From Pedobacter cryoconitis (GTDB lineage: Bacteria; Bacteroidota; Bacteroidia; Sphingobacteriales; Sphingobacteriaceae), in the NCBI RefSeq assembly GCF_003259615.1, contig NZ_QLLR01000023.1, positions 1 to 64,000 on the forward strand: DNA of 64,000 nt. The letters are read 5' to 3'. The notes below the pieces were generated by a model. It was not told where the DNA came from and made no database searches. It saw nothing but the letters and a program-made list of their open reading frames with translations. Shown piece by piece: positions 42,201 through 50,717 of this stretch. The position numbers and the translations under genes were made by a program. The stretch's first letter is position 1; every line of letters begins with the position of its first letter.

Positions 42201-42548
42201 ATGTAACACCTCCCACCAGGCTGCTGTAAACAATTTGATGGGACCCGCGTTTTTCTCCCCCCAGGTAACATTCGCAATAAATGCACGGTTGATTCCCACC
42301 TTTTTCATAGCCTCCAGATCTTTGATAACACCTTCTTTGGATATATTCCCAGATACCCAGTACCAGTAAACACTGGTTTGAATGCTGTCCGGAACCTGAT
42401 GAAAGCCCGTTTCCAGTGCAGCCATTTGAACCGGTAGCTTAGGCTGCGCTTGTGTTTGAAATGTGGTAAAGGCAAGAAATGTGGTGAAGGCAAATAATAG
42501 CCAATAAAGGCAGGTCATTTGAAAAGTGAAAACTAATTTAGTGATCAT
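39279..42548 (-). CDS. GH106-like glycoside hydrolase (alpha-L-rhamnosidase family), secreted
   Basis: A 1089-residue secreted enzyme. A signal peptide (about 1-34, ending QTQAQ) is followed by the family start QTSVYWYWVSGNISKEGVIKDLEAMKKVGINRAFI, a beta-sandwich, and a TIM-barrel core with VVGDSYETGSQNWSDQFI and FRKSS near the end. A C-terminal galactose-binding-like domain (about 960-1089) carries VLLDLGNVIAIAKVKLNG. This is the layout of GH106 alpha-L-rhamnosidases and related unclassified enzymes. It starts 18 bases after the amidohydrolase stop, suggesting cotranscription. Likely target: rhamnose-containing glycans such as pectic side chains; the specificity is inferred. Confidence 0.85.
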   Translation of the reverse strand: MITKLVFTFQMTCLYWLLFAFTTFLAFTTFQTQAQPKLPVQMAALETGFHQVPDSIQTSVYWYWVSGNISKEGVIKDLEAMKKVGINRAFIANVTWGEKNAGPIKLFTAAWWEVLHTALKTAGKLGIEIGIFNCPGWSQSGGPWVKPEQSMRYLSSSETVINGPLLIHQKLEQPNPIFQDVKVIAYPAPKDYGTTSGELKLKLNSTPSLKDLGNLTDHQEETIIHLPAAKPFLLDLSTEKPGTARSLVIYTAHSPTRLEGEIQVKINQTYQTIKHFVIDRTNPNLKNGFLSYGPATISIPATTAKDFRLVFTDFTANSGIAEIKLSPVPLVEDYLEKTLAKMWPDGYVYWPAYQWQPQPVINDKAYVIDPGQVLDISEYMLADGTLAWQVPAGKWIIQRSGITPTQVHNAHAAPEGTGLETDKMSKTHIAAHFDAFLGEIKRRIPAQDRKTWKIVVGDSYETGSQNWSDQFITTFKSAYGYDPLPYLPVFQGKVVGSADHSDRFLWDLRRFIADKVASDYVGGLREISHKNGLTTWLENYGHYGFPGEFLQYGGQSDEVSGEFWNEGIKGNLENRAASSCAHIYGKTKVSAESFTTTDRYFMNYPATLKQRADRSFTEGINNTLLHVYIQQPEEDKMPGMNAYFGTEFNRKNTWFNDMDDFLSYIKRCNLLLQQGKYVADVAYFISEDAPKMTGIQEPALPHGYSFDYINGEVIKTRLTVKDGNLVLPDGMQYRILVLPKLETMRPELLIKLKELVSQGAVILGPKPSSSPSLQNLGKADLEIQQLTAELWGNINTSTIKVNHYGKGMVLDGMSLGDALKLINVIPDFKTTIADSALFIHRELKDGAIYFISNQKNEAIQLKPEFRISGKSPELWDATTGKVRDLPAYTQTANTTLVPLKLAPYESAFVIFRKSSPVQQNESLNYPKIIKSIPITSQWLVNFDPKLGGPVKPVVFKQLTDWAENKDEAIKYYSGAAYYQNSFELSKVKKGQHVLLDLGNVIAIAKVKLNGIAIGGVWTAPYKIDITKAVKPGKNELEIKVVNNWINRLTGDHQLPENKRITSTYYDCYDPAVKLQSSGLIGPVLLQIVR

Positions 42549-42566
42549 AGAGTTTATCGCCGTTCT

Positions 42567-43877
42567 TTATTTTTTCAGTTCATTTTTATAAATAGTTCCA
42601 CCCTTCATCACAAAAGGAATTTGCTCCAATACAGTAATATCCAGAATTGGATCATCTTTAACTGCAATCAGGTCAGCATATTTGCCTTTGCTGAGGGAAC
42701 CGACTTTATTTTTCCAACCCAGCAGGTCTGCTGCATTCAGGGTCGCGGCTTGTATAGCTTGCATCGGGGTCAGCCCGAATTTGACCATATATTTAAATTG
42801 TTTGCCATTCCATCCGTGTGGATAGACTCCTGCATCTGTACCAAATGCTATTTTTACGCCTGCTTTAACTGCACGCTGAAAACTTAAGCGCTGTTCTTTA
42901 CCAACCAGCTTTTCTTTATTGATAATGACCTCTGGTGTCCCGTGTTTTGCATAATCACTAAGAATATATTCATCATTGTAAATATCCGCAACAAGGTAAG
43001 TGCCGTGTGCTTTCATCAGTTGTATGGCTTCGTCATCGAGAAAACTGCCATGCTCTATGGACGCTACACCTGCTTTAACGGCCATTTTTATAGCGACTGT
43101 ACCATGAGCATGGGCACAGGCTTTCAGTCCCCATAAATGGGCTTCTTCAACAATTGCATTCATTTCTTCTTGTGAGAATTGAGGTGCACCTACGCTTGTT
43201 TCTTCTGTCAGTACGCCTGCACTTGCACCAAATTTGATTACTTCTGCACCATATTTTATATTGTAACGGACTTGTGCGCGTACGCCTTCTACGCCATTGG
43301 CGACACCGGTCATTTGTTTTGGGCCTATCCAGTCTATATACGGCGAAAATCCGTTCAGATCACCATGGCTTCCGGTACTTCCGATAAATAGGGTAGCAAC
43401 CAGCAGTCTGGGGCCGGGTATATCGCCCCGGTTGATTGCATTTCTTAAGGATACATCGATGAATGCGGAGGCACCCACGTCTCTGCAGGTTGTAAATCCG
43501 GCTTCTAAAGTTCGTTTTGCGTAGATGGGGGCAACCATAGCCAGGTCTACTGGTGTGCGGCGGAAAATATCTTCATAATAATTATCGCCGGGCTGGAAGG
43601 TCAGGTGGGTATGACAATCAATCAATCCGGGCAAAACAGTTGCATTGCTCAGGTCTATAATAGTTGCCCCAACTGGTATGGCCAGGTTAGGCCCAATGCT
43701 TTTTATCGTGTCATGGTCGATTAGAATGAGCTGATTGGTTAAGGTTATTCCTTTTTCTACATCAATCAGGTGTCCGGCCTTAATCACTTTTACTGAATCG
43801 TTTTGCTGTTGCGCAAAGCTATTAAATGATAAGATTAGCAAAGTTAAAGTGATGATTTTTACACGAAATTGAGTCAT
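42567..43877 (-). CDS. Secreted amidohydrolase (metal-dependent, prolidase/imidazolonepropionase-like)
   Basis: A 436-residue amidohydrolase with a signal peptide (about 1-22, ending SFAQQ). Metal ligands are DCHTHLTF (His-x-His), the lysine in EVIKFGASAG that may be carbamylated, His in CAHAHGTV and IEHGSF, and Asp in FGTDAGVYPHGW. The C-terminal sheet closes with GKYADLIAVKDDPILDI. The periplasmic location suggests hydrolysis of peptides, lactones or amides outside the cytoplasm. It is upstream of the GH106-like gene in a probable operon, so it may act on the same substrate's decoration. Confidence 0.88.
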   Translation of the reverse strand: MTQFRVKIITLTLLILSFNSFAQQQNDSVKVIKAGHLIDVEKGITLTNQLILIDHDTIKSIGPNLAIPVGATIIDLSNATVLPGLIDCHTHLTFQPGDNYYEDIFRRTPVDLAMVAPIYAKRTLEAGFTTCRDVGASAFIDVSLRNAINRGDIPGPRLLVATLFIGSTGSHGDLNGFSPYIDWIGPKQMTGVANGVEGVRAQVRYNIKYGAEVIKFGASAGVLTEETSVGAPQFSQEEMNAIVEEAHLWGLKACAHAHGTVAIKMAVKAGVASIEHGSFLDDEAIQLMKAHGTYLVADIYNDEYILSDYAKHGTPEVIINKEKLVGKEQRLSFQRAVKAGVKIAFGTDAGVYPHGWNGKQFKYMVKFGLTPMQAIQAATLNAADLLGWKNKVGSLSKGKYADLIAVKDDPILDITVLEQIPFVMKGGTIYKNELKK

Positions 43878-43957
43878 ATATTAGCGTATTTGGTTTAGCA
43901 CCAGCAATATATGAAATTATAATATCTGTAATCAACTGGATTTGACAGGTATTTTAA

Positions 43958-44977
43958 TCAATTAAAATTGACTTTTAGCCAGCTTATCGCGGCATTGATT
44001 TTTTCATCACTGTTGATGTTATTGAAGTTATCCATGCTTTTATTCAGGATGTCTGGCTGAAGCGCCTCTTTGTATACTTTTCCATTGCTGTCTACGCCAT
44101 AACCTGTAGAAAGGTTGAAGGAAGTGAATTTATTAATAGTAAAGCCACTATTTGCAGTGACATAACCCGCAGTTTCCGCTCCTAGTAAAATGGTGTTTTT
44201 TCTTCCTTTGAAAGCGATGATAAAAAACTCACCTGAGCTTCCGGTTGCTGGGCCGGTGAGTATCACCACTGGTATCTTTTCTGCTGTAATACTGCATTGA
44301 GGAGTTATACTGGAAAGCATAGTCGTATCGGTGAAAAACTGGTGATCTTTTATAAACCATTCTTCTTTTGTCTGATCCTGAAAAGAGCCGAGGTGCCCCT
44401 TAGGTAATAGCTGCTCTACACCTAATATCATAGGGAACATAGCGCCACCGCCATTTAATCTCAAATCCAGGATAATACCTTTGATACCTTTTGTTAATAA
44501 AAGACACAGACTATCATTTAATCCCTGGGCTTTTTTACTGAACTCAGCAACGGAAGTCCCGGACATAGGTGGAATTCTTAAATAGCCGATATTACCTGCA
44601 AGAAGTTCTATTTTGGGCTTTACTCCTTTTTTTAATTCCTTTTTGATACTATCTGAAATAATTAATGGACTGCGTTTCCATCTGAATGTACTATCGCGGT
44701 AAAAGAATTCTCCATGAAAATCATTGATAGACTGGTATAGTGATCTTATGGCAGGCCCTAGCTCATAAGGGCTGTTTAGTTGAATAGCTTTGGTGTAAGC
44801 CTCTTTCTTTAATTTGTTCCAGTTCACCTGGTTTGCGTGAATTGAATTCTTTTTCATCAGGAGAATAGTCGTGTCTAATATTATCTTGACTTCCTGACTT
44901 TTAAAGGACTGTGCAGTAACTTTGTTTGTGTTTAACAGGGTAAATAGAAGGATGGAGAGCGCTAGTTTTTGCAACAT
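43958..44977 (-). CDS. S41-family peptidase (tail-specific protease-like), secreted
   Basis: A 339-residue protein with a signal peptide (about 1-22, ending VTAQS). The S41 core has DLRLNGGGAMFPMILG, the serine nucleophile in GPATGSSGEFFIIAFKG, and GAETAGYVTANSGFTI following it. No PDZ domain is clear, so this belongs to the shorter S41 subgroup. The region ELGPAIRSLYQSINDFHGEFF is a typical N-terminal cap. It is encoded 80 bases before the amidohydrolase, so one transcript with it and the GH106-like gene is possible. Confidence 0.86.
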   Translation of the reverse strand: MLQKLALSILLFTLLNTNKVTAQSFKSQEVKIILDTTILLMKKNSIHANQVNWNKLKKEAYTKAIQLNSPYELGPAIRSLYQSINDFHGEFFYRDSTFRWKRSPLIISDSIKKELKKGVKPKIELLAGNIGYLRIPPMSGTSVAEFSKKAQGLNDSLCLLLTKGIKGIILDLRLNGGGAMFPMILGVEQLLPKGHLGSFQDQTKEEWFIKDHQFFTDTTMLSSITPQCSITAEKIPVVILTGPATGSSGEFFIIAFKGRKNTILLGAETAGYVTANSGFTINKFTSFNLSTGYGVDSNGKVYKEALQPDILNKSMDNFNNINSDEKINAAISWLKVNFN

Positions 44978-45052
44978 ATCTGGTAGGTATAGTTTAAGGT
45001 GTTTTATAGTAAATAGTGAAAAAAATACTTATTAAAAAACAAATATATACTG

Positions 45053-45526
45053 ATGAAAGATATTAAATTAGGCAAGAATAAAAAAGAGTTGATGAATAAA
45101 GAAATCAGAATATTGCATACTGCTGGATTGGTAGTCATTAAAGAAGGAAAAATTCTTTTGGCTTTTAGTGGAAATAAAAAAGCCTGGTATCTTCCGGGTG
45201 GAAAAATTGATAGCGGAGAGACTTCGCATCAGGCTGTGCAAAGAGAGATATATGAGGAACTGGATATTAAAATGAATCCGGACTTGTTAACTTTCTATTG
45301 CCATATCACAGCACCAGCTTTTGGTGAGGAAAATAACCTGGTCATGGAACAGGATTGTTTTATTTATAACTTAACGGAAACAATAGCTGCCAGTAATGAG
45401 ATTGATGAAGTTGGTTATTTTGATCTGGAGGCTTATTTGAAAGAACCAGCACAGGTTCCGGGGGTATTGACGCTTTTCGCGAAGCTGGAAGAGGATGGTT
45501 TATTGAACAGTGTGCTAAGTAAATAG
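45053..45526 (+). CDS. NUDIX hydrolase
   Basis: A 157-residue hydrolase. The NUDIX box GGKIDSGETSHQAVQREIYEELDI has the metal-binding REIYEE core; the final box Gly is replaced by Asp. The usual strand TAGLVVIKEGKILLAF precedes it. The frame could also start at ATG 45092, which removes a charged 13-residue leader; the first ATG is retained because it is close to an AT-rich promoter-like region. These enzymes clean up nucleotide or CoA-type diphosphates; the substrate is unknown. Confidence 0.88.
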   Translation: MKDIKLGKNKKELMNKEIRILHTAGLVVIKEGKILLAFSGNKKAWYLPGGKIDSGETSHQAVQREIYEELDIKMNPDLLTFYCHITAPAFGEENNLVMEQDCFIYNLTETIAASNEIDEVGYFDLEAYLKEPAQVPGVLTLFAKLEEDGLLNSVLSK

Positions 45527-45535
45527 TATGAAACC

Positions 45536-45565
45536 AAAGAAGCCGTATTGGGATACGGCTTCTTT
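45536..45565. terminator. Bidirectional terminator
   Basis: A perfect 13-bp stem AAAGAAGCCGTAT/ATACGGCTTCTTT (45536-45548 with 45553-45565) with a 4-nt loop TGGG. It lies 10 bases after the NUDIX stop and just before the stop of the convergent small gene. Confidence 0.88.
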
Positions 45566-45571
45566 AGCTGA

Positions 45572-45892
45572 TTACAAAGTCTCCAATGTAGTTTTGATAG
45601 TTTTCTCTAAAGCGCTTACGATTGAATCTTTATAGGCGATAAAGTTATGCTGACGTGATTCATCTGAATCACTTTCCTTAACTGCTTTTCTACTTTCTTT
45701 TACTTCTTGTAATTCATTTTTGTATAAATCACCGAATGTATCAGGTTCTTTGTTTTTTAATATCCTGACAGTATGTGAATATTTTTCATGGCTGTCAACG
45801 AGATTAGCTAAACTCTTCTCATCATAAGTAGTTAAACCAACGATTCTTGTTAATAGCTTCTCAAGCTTTCCTCTTTCTTTTGCGTAACCCAT
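45572..45892 (-). CDS. Hypothetical 106-residue helical protein
   Basis: A small, highly charged protein with no signal peptide and no membrane segment. It is predicted all-helical, for example RGKLEKLLTRIVGLTTYDEKSLANLVDSHEKYSHTV and KNELQEVKESRKAVKESDSDE, and contains a coiled-coil-like middle. I do not recognise a family with confidence; it has the size of small Bacteroidota stress proteins. The codon pattern looks normal and the gene ends in a strong hairpin, which supports a real gene. Its start lies about 93 bases from the stop of the glycosyltransferase gene on the same strand. Confidence 0.6.
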   Translation of the reverse strand: MGYAKERGKLEKLLTRIVGLTTYDEKSLANLVDSHEKYSHTVRILKNKEPDTFGDLYKNELQEVKESRKAVKESDSDESRQHNFIAYKDSIVSALEKTIKTTLETL

Positions 45893-45985
45893 AATTGTGG
45901 CAAATATACCAGAATTATACTATTTATAATAGTTACTTTATTATTTTACAGCTGAGTGCGCTCACATGCGTTGAAATATGAATAG

Positions 45986-47182
45986 TTATATCCCTTTTTC
46001 TTTTTTTAGCTTGAAAATTTCATCAGCTGCTTTTTCATAACCACCAGCCTGGATAAAAGAATCGCTGATCTTATTGATGTTTTTAAGATAGTCTGGATTA
46101 GTCTGCACTTGCTGAACGGCATCTTTTAAAAGCCCGGTACTGAGGTTGTGGATGTCCAGAACGATAGTTGCGCCTAATTCCTGAGCTCTGTTGGCCAGAT
46201 AAAACTGGTCAGCACCTAAAGGAATGGCGACAAAAGGTATTTTGTTGTATAACAGATCACCAATGCTGTTCATTCCTGAATGCGTGATGGCTACTGAAGT
46301 ATACTTTAATATCTCCAGCTGCGGTACATATTCCCTGATGATAAAGTTTTCGGGGATCTCATATCCGGAAAGATCTACCTGATAGGCAGCCATGACAACT
46401 ACGCCATCAAAATCTGCAAAGGTTTTAAGGAACAGGTGATTAAGTTCTGTAGAATAATTGCTGAACATAGTGCCCATGGAGATATAAATCACCTTTTTTC
46501 CTTCCAGCTTTTCAAATGGAAAATCTACGGCATATTTTTTATTGTAGATAGGAGGGCCTATGAAAATATAACTATCATCATAGTTTTCAAGATTAGGAAT
46601 GAAGTATTTCGAAGTATAAATGATGTTCAGATCTCCTTTGTTGAATAAAAGTTTGAACATATCTTCGGCTATTTCTACCTGATATTTATCGATTAAGCTT
46701 TGGCGTACGCCTTTAAATTCTTTCATCACTTCCGGGGTAATCCCCATAGGCCCCTTGTCTTTCTTTAATGGTGCTTCAGCTAAATTATGTTTGGGAAGCA
46801 ACTCTTTTAAAGTGGCGAAAACGGCGAAAGAAGAGACTGCCGGAATTTTCAAGATCTGGGCTATTGCATTGGCATATGGATATGCTGCGGAATAAACGAT
46901 ATAATCAAACTTATAGCCCCCGATCTGCTCCAGAAGATCAAAGATGAATTTTTTAGGCTGCAAAAAAGCAGAAACGAGGCCTCCTGACGATTTTTTTTGA
47001 AATACATTTAAATCTTCTTGATAACATTTGAATTCAGCACCAATTTCTTCAATTGCGGTCCTGAATTCTTCTGCGCTGAAAAATGTGACTTCTTCACCTT
47101 GACGAACCAGCTCTGCGGCTAAACCTAATATAGGGTTCATGTGTCCGTGAGAAGGTATACTTAAGAATAATACTTTTGACAT
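45986..47182 (-). CDS. MGT-type glycosyltransferase (GT1/GT-B)
   Basis: A 398-residue UDP-sugar glycosyltransferase with a GT-B fold. The start is set at the ATG ending at 47182 because MSKVLFLSIPSHGHMNPILGLAAELV is the family opening; the frame extends 29 codons further upstream, without sequence support. The C-terminal nucleotide-sugar site is THSGMNSIGDLLYNKIPFVAIPLGADQFYLANRAQELG. Family members transfer glucose to macrolides, flavonoids or other small molecules, often as detoxification. A -7 box TAATTTTG lies 30 bases upstream of the chosen start. It is divergent from an AraC regulator. Confidence 0.9.
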   Translation of the reverse strand: MSKVLFLSIPSHGHMNPILGLAAELVRQGEEVTFFSAEEFRTAIEEIGAEFKCYQEDLNVFQKKSSGGLVSAFLQPKKFIFDLLEQIGGYKFDYIVYSAAYPYANAIAQILKIPAVSSFAVFATLKELLPKHNLAEAPLKKDKGPMGITPEVMKEFKGVRQSLIDKYQVEIAEDMFKLLFNKGDLNIIYTSKYFIPNLENYDDSYIFIGPPIYNKKYAVDFPFEKLEGKKVIYISMGTMFSNYSTELNHLFLKTFADFDGVVVMAAYQVDLSGYEIPENFIIREYVPQLEILKYTSVAITHSGMNSIGDLLYNKIPFVAIPLGADQFYLANRAQELGATIVLDIHNLSTGLLKDAVQQVQTNPDYLKNINKISDSFIQAGGYEKAADEIFKLKKEKGI

Positions 47183-47211
47183 GGCTTGTTTCTTTTGTTT
47201 AATATTTAAGA

Positions 47212-47219
47212 CAAAATTA
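47212..47219 (-). promoter_or_regulatory. Promoter -7 box for the MGT gene
   Basis: On the minus strand this is TAATTTTG, an exact TAnnTTTG match, followed by T. It lies 30 bases before the ATG ending at 47182, which supports that start over the upstream one. An inverted repeat ATTAC/GTAAT directly overlaps its upstream side. Confidence 0.55.
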
Positions 47220-47278
47220 CTTTTCTGTAATCGGTTAAAATATCTATATTCATTCAATAAATAGTCCATAACAGTATT

Positions 47279-48235
47279 ATGAAGTTTGAATCTAAGACTA
47301 CAAGCGGAATAGGTTTAATAACGGCTTTGTCAGAATTAACAGGTGGTGAACTTAAAGATGGAAAAGTTACTTTTCCCGAAACGTTTGGCAAGGGATATAT
47401 GAAGTTTTTTGATCTCGGCCCGCTCATTAAAATGATGGTCAATCAATCTCAACTGAAAGAGGAACTCGTGCTTAGAAGAAAGGGATCAGAATTAAAAAGA
47501 AATGAAATCATTTTTAGCTTTCGCAATATATTTCCAACAGGGGATAGCCGGTTAATGCCCGCAGTACAGGTATCTTCGTCAGATATTGACATTGAAATTT
47601 CTATTCCGGCGGGAACAAAAATAAATACGATTATGGTCATTGTCCATGCCGATTTATTAAAAGAACTGATCAATAAAGGAACAGAGCATCTGCTGCTGCA
47701 AAATATTATATCAGGAAATCAACCTTATTTATATGATGAAATTATCTCACCAGAAATACAGGCCATTGCGGCAGAGATTATTGCATTGAATGAAAATAGC
47801 CCGCTTGGTGACTTTTACCTGAAACTCAAAGCTGGTGAAATGATCTATTTGTTTTTTTTAGAGCTGTTAAAACGCCAAAACAAAGCTGGCTACCCTTTGA
47901 ATGTTTCGGATGTGAAAAAGATGTATTTAGTCAGGGACAAAGTGGTTTCAGATTTAGGCATACCTCCAGATCTTACAGAGCTGACCAGGTTGTCGAATAT
48001 GAGTGAGAGTAAGCTAAACCGCTTGTTCAGACAGATTTTTGGCAATAGTATTTATAATTATTATCAGACTTTAAGAATGAACGAGGCGGCTTACCTGATC
48101 AAAGAAAAAAAGCTCTCCGTATCTGAGGCTGGTTATCGGCTGGGATTTACGAACCTTAGTCATTTCACGAGAATTTTTGAGCGGCACCTGGGGCTTAAAC
48201 CTAAAAAGTATGCACAGCATAATGCTGCGCTATAA
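47279..48235 (+). CDS. AraC-family transcriptional regulator
   Basis: A 318-residue regulator with a large N-terminal sensing region (about 1-210) that includes NIFPTGDSRLMPAVQVSSSDIDIEISIPAG and no recognised cupin motif. The C-terminal HTH_18 domain (about 225-315) has two helix-turn-helices, ELTRLSNMSESKLNRLFRQIFG and VSEAGYRLGFTNLSHFTRIFERHLGLKPKKY. It is divergent from the MGT glycosyltransferase and so is the likely regulator of that gene. It overlaps the convergent ATP-grasp gene by six bases. The inducer is unknown. Confidence 0.9.
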   Translation: MKFESKTTSGIGLITALSELTGGELKDGKVTFPETFGKGYMKFFDLGPLIKMMVNQSQLKEELVLRRKGSELKRNEIIFSFRNIFPTGDSRLMPAVQVSSSDIDIEISIPAGTKINTIMVIVHADLLKELINKGTEHLLLQNIISGNQPYLYDEIISPEIQAIAAEIIALNENSPLGDFYLKLKAGEMIYLFFLELLKRQNKAGYPLNVSDVKKMYLVRDKVVSDLGIPPDLTELTRLSNMSESKLNRLFRQIFGNSIYNYYQTLRMNEAAYLIKEKKLSVSEAGYRLGFTNLSHFTRIFERHLGLKPKKYAQHNAAL

Positions 48236-49510
48236 AATGAAATAATACGGCTCTCCAATTATGGCAATCAATTTATCACAACAGATCTTTTTCCGCTGCT
48301 GATAACTTAATTGCTGAATTAAAGGGTACTCTTCTGGCATAAACAGTTTCTGTTCAGCTATAATACCAATCTGATTATTTCCTGAGAACTGTTTGACTGT
48401 TTTAAATACTGTTTCTTCATTGGTGATCAGATAATAATTTTTAGCAAAGTCTTCCTGTAGAAAATATTCTACCAGGTTAGCGAGAAATGGACTGGCACCT
48501 TCGCCTGAATATATAAGTGCAGAGGCAAGCTTACCTTTTGTCTTATTTTGAAGTATTGCAATGTGCTCCTCGCTGAATATGGATTGGTAATACAGGAATT
48601 CTTCAAAAAAAGGGCCGCTGGCTATTAATTCCTGATTCACAGCATTAATAGAAATCTGGTATTTATTTTTGAAATAGTTATTGAGCCATGCACACATGGC
48701 CGGGCCATATTCCGGATCTCCGAAATATCCGCTGGTTTGAAATCCGGCATAATATTCGGGATGAAAACCTGTGAAATTTGCTTCAATGATATAATACTCA
48801 TTTGCATTGGTTACTCCAATGTCCCAGCCGATCAAAGTTCCCTGCAATAGGGTATCTGGTAAGGTAGCTAAGGTTTTTTGCACAAATATTTCTGCAGTAG
48901 TGCTTTTAGAAGAGTCTGAGCCGGCCATAATAAATGTCAGGCCATATATTAAATCTCTGCCAAAAGTATGAATCCTGAACTCTTCGTTAAGATCCAGTCT
49001 TTCCTGCAGTATCCATTGTTCTGTTTGCCCTTCTTTTTCCTGGTTTTCTTTTCTTTGATTTTTCTTTTCCTGGTGAAGTTTGATAATGTCTTCCAGCTCA
49101 GCTGTTCTGTCAAAACTATTGGCCTGTCCTGTACGGTGTCCTAAAGTGCACTTGATAAAAAAACCACTTTCACATAATTCTCTGATTTTCTCAGGCCCGT
49201 TGTTTTCTGCCAATAGTTGTGAAATACCAATGGTCCTGGCTACCGAACCGGGAAAATAGTGATTTAAAACCTGGTATTGTCTGTACTTATTATCCAGTCT
49301 CCATCTGAAAACATGGTGTTCATTCACATTTAATTTATTGAGGATGGCCCTGACAAACAACGCGCCGATATTACCGGCCAGGTTAACAGTTAAAGCAGGA
49401 TCACGCCACAGCTCAAATGTCTCGTTTACTGGTTTCTTTTCAATAACCTGGGCTGTGGAATTTTCAATATCACTGATCAGGCTTTCTAAGACATTATCAT
49501 GTTGCTCCAT
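48230..49510 (-). CDS. Unassigned ATP-grasp protein with extra C-terminal domain
   Basis: A 426-residue cytosolic protein. An ATP-grasp fold is recognisable: KCTLGHRTGQANSF (lysine on the B-domain strand), WILQERLDLNEEFRIHTFG, and Asp230 plus Glu243-x-Asn245 in GWDIGVTNANEYYIIEANFTG, the usual Mg2+-binding Asp and E-x-N. A charged linker (about 140-165, EKKNQRKENQEKEGQTEQ) lies in the middle. The C-terminal part (about 310-426) is not familiar. ATP-grasp enzymes ligate a carboxylate to an amine, thiol or similar group; the substrate is unknown. It is convergent with the AraC regulator and near the MGT gene. Confidence 0.7.
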   Translation of the reverse strand: MEQHDNVLESLISDIENSTAQVIEKKPVNETFELWRDPALTVNLAGNIGALFVRAILNKLNVNEHHVFRWRLDNKYRQYQVLNHYFPGSVARTIGISQLLAENNGPEKIRELCESGFFIKCTLGHRTGQANSFDRTAELEDIIKLHQEKKNQRKENQEKEGQTEQWILQERLDLNEEFRIHTFGRDLIYGLTFIMAGSDSSKSTTAEIFVQKTLATLPDTLLQGTLIGWDIGVTNANEYYIIEANFTGFHPEYYAGFQTSGYFGDPEYGPAMCAWLNNYFKNKYQISINAVNQELIASGPFFEEFLYYQSIFSEEHIAILQNKTKGKLASALIYSGEGASPFLANLVEYFLQEDFAKNYYLITNEETVFKTVKQFSGNNQIGIIAEQKLFMPEEYPLIQQLSYQQRKKICCDKLIAIIGEPYYFIL

Positions 49511-49590
49511 AAAATTCTTGTAATTTCATGAAGCTACAAACAATATCGTAGCTGAATATGGGTCAAAGGTTACAAAATGCAGTTTAATAT

Positions 49591-49995
49591 TTACAGGTTC
49601 AGTGTATCAAAAATCTCTCCCCTGGTCAGTTTATCGTTGATTTTTGCAATCACTTCTACTTTAGCTTTCAGGCATAAAGCTTGATCTGATAACCTAAAAA
49701 TATCTTCAAAGAATACCAGTTTTACGCCTTGTCGTTCAATTCTTAGTTTTACCTGGAAAATGTCCCCGGAGGTGAGTGATCTTTTAAAGTCCATTTCTAT
49801 TCTGGAAACCATCAGCAGGATAGCTTTTGCGGTAAGCTCTTTAAAGGAGATCATTTTCGACTGCAGATATTCGTGCCGGGCATGTTCCAGATAACCCTGA
49901 TAAACTGCATTGTTTACGATGCCTTGTATATCGCATTCGTAATCTCTTACCTTAAGCTGAATTTCAAATATGTAGTCTTGCATAGTTGGTTGCAA
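49591..49995 (-). CDS. Acyl-CoA thioesterase-like hot-dog protein (YbgC/4HBT)
   Basis: A 134-residue hot-dog-fold thioesterase. The active-site segment is VRDYECDIQGIVNNAVYQGYLEHARHEYL, a 4HBT/YbgC signature with an acidic residue and G-I-V-N-N. The rest is the usual MDFKRSLTSGDIFQVKLRIERQG sheet. It hydrolyses short acyl-CoA or hydroxybenzoyl-CoA type thioesters. It begins 18 bases after the ECF sigma factor gene on the same strand, so both may be cotranscribed. No functional link between the two is evident. Confidence 0.85.
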   Translation of the reverse strand: MQPTMQDYIFEIQLKVRDYECDIQGIVNNAVYQGYLEHARHEYLQSKMISFKELTAKAILLMVSRIEMDFKRSLTSGDIFQVKLRIERQGVKLVFFEDIFRLSDQALCLKAKVEVIAKINDKLTRGEIFDTLNL

Positions 49996-50013
49996 AGATA
50001 AAATAATTGAGTT

Positions 50014-50571
50014 TTATGCCGATTTTAAATTGATTTGTGTGCGTATATATTTTAGTGCATGCGTAATTTGGTTTTCTACGGTAAATTTTGAGATTCCAAG
50101 AAGCTCAGCGATCTCTCTATTTACCAGGTGTTTGACCCGGCTAAGAAAGAATATTTCAGCACATCTTTTGGGCAGTTTTTCAAGGTACGAGTTTAGCTCT
50201 GTTTCGAAATCTTCCTGAAGCAATTTCTCGGTAATTTCAGACGCAGTTATTTCAGATTTATTCTCGGTGTAGGCCTCTACATAGTCAATAGGAGATGTCT
50301 TTGCTGCTTTTAGTTTTTTAAATACATGATAGCGTGCCGTCACGTGGATATAACTTCGAAAGTTTTTAATTTTCAGGAATTCTCGTCTATCCCAAAGAAC
50401 TACGTAAATATCATGAACAATTTCTTCGGCGATGGATTTGTCTTTCAGATAAAAGTATGCAGTCTGGTGAAGCTTGCTCCAATGCCGGTTATACAAAACA
50501 ACAAAAGCATTGCAATCGCCAGCTGTTACTTCAGCCCACAGTTCTTGATCTGATAAACTACTTTTAGTCAT
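50014..50571 (-). CDS. ECF RNA polymerase sigma factor (FecI-like)
   Basis: A 185-residue ECF sigma factor. Region 2 (about 18-90) has ELWAEVTAGDCNAFVVLYNRHW and AEEIVHDIYVVLWDRR; region 4 (about 120-175) has KLPKRCAEIFFLSRVKHLVNREIAELLGISKFTVENQITHALKYIR. This subgroup is common next to SusC/FecR genes in Sphingobacteriaceae. No FecR-type anti-sigma factor is adjacent; a GH76/SusCD locus lies divergently downstream at 50718-56850. Control of that locus is possible but only inferred from position. Confidence 0.9.
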   Translation of the reverse strand: MTKSSLSDQELWAEVTAGDCNAFVVLYNRHWSKLHQTAYFYLKDKSIAEEIVHDIYVVLWDRREFLKIKNFRSYIHVTARYHVFKKLKAAKTSPIDYVEAYTENKSEITASEITEKLLQEDFETELNSYLEKLPKRCAEIFFLSRVKHLVNREIAELLGISKFTVENQITHALKYIRTQINLKSA

Positions 50572-50717
50572 ATTTGGTTTCTAAACTTACCAATATTTTT
50601 TGTAATGACTTAGTAGCTAAAATGTTTTATTTCAGTCAAAATGCTAAATTTTTTGAAAAGTGTGTGTGTGCTGTCCGGGTTTTTACCTCTATATAGAAAA
50701 TAACCAAATACTTATAT

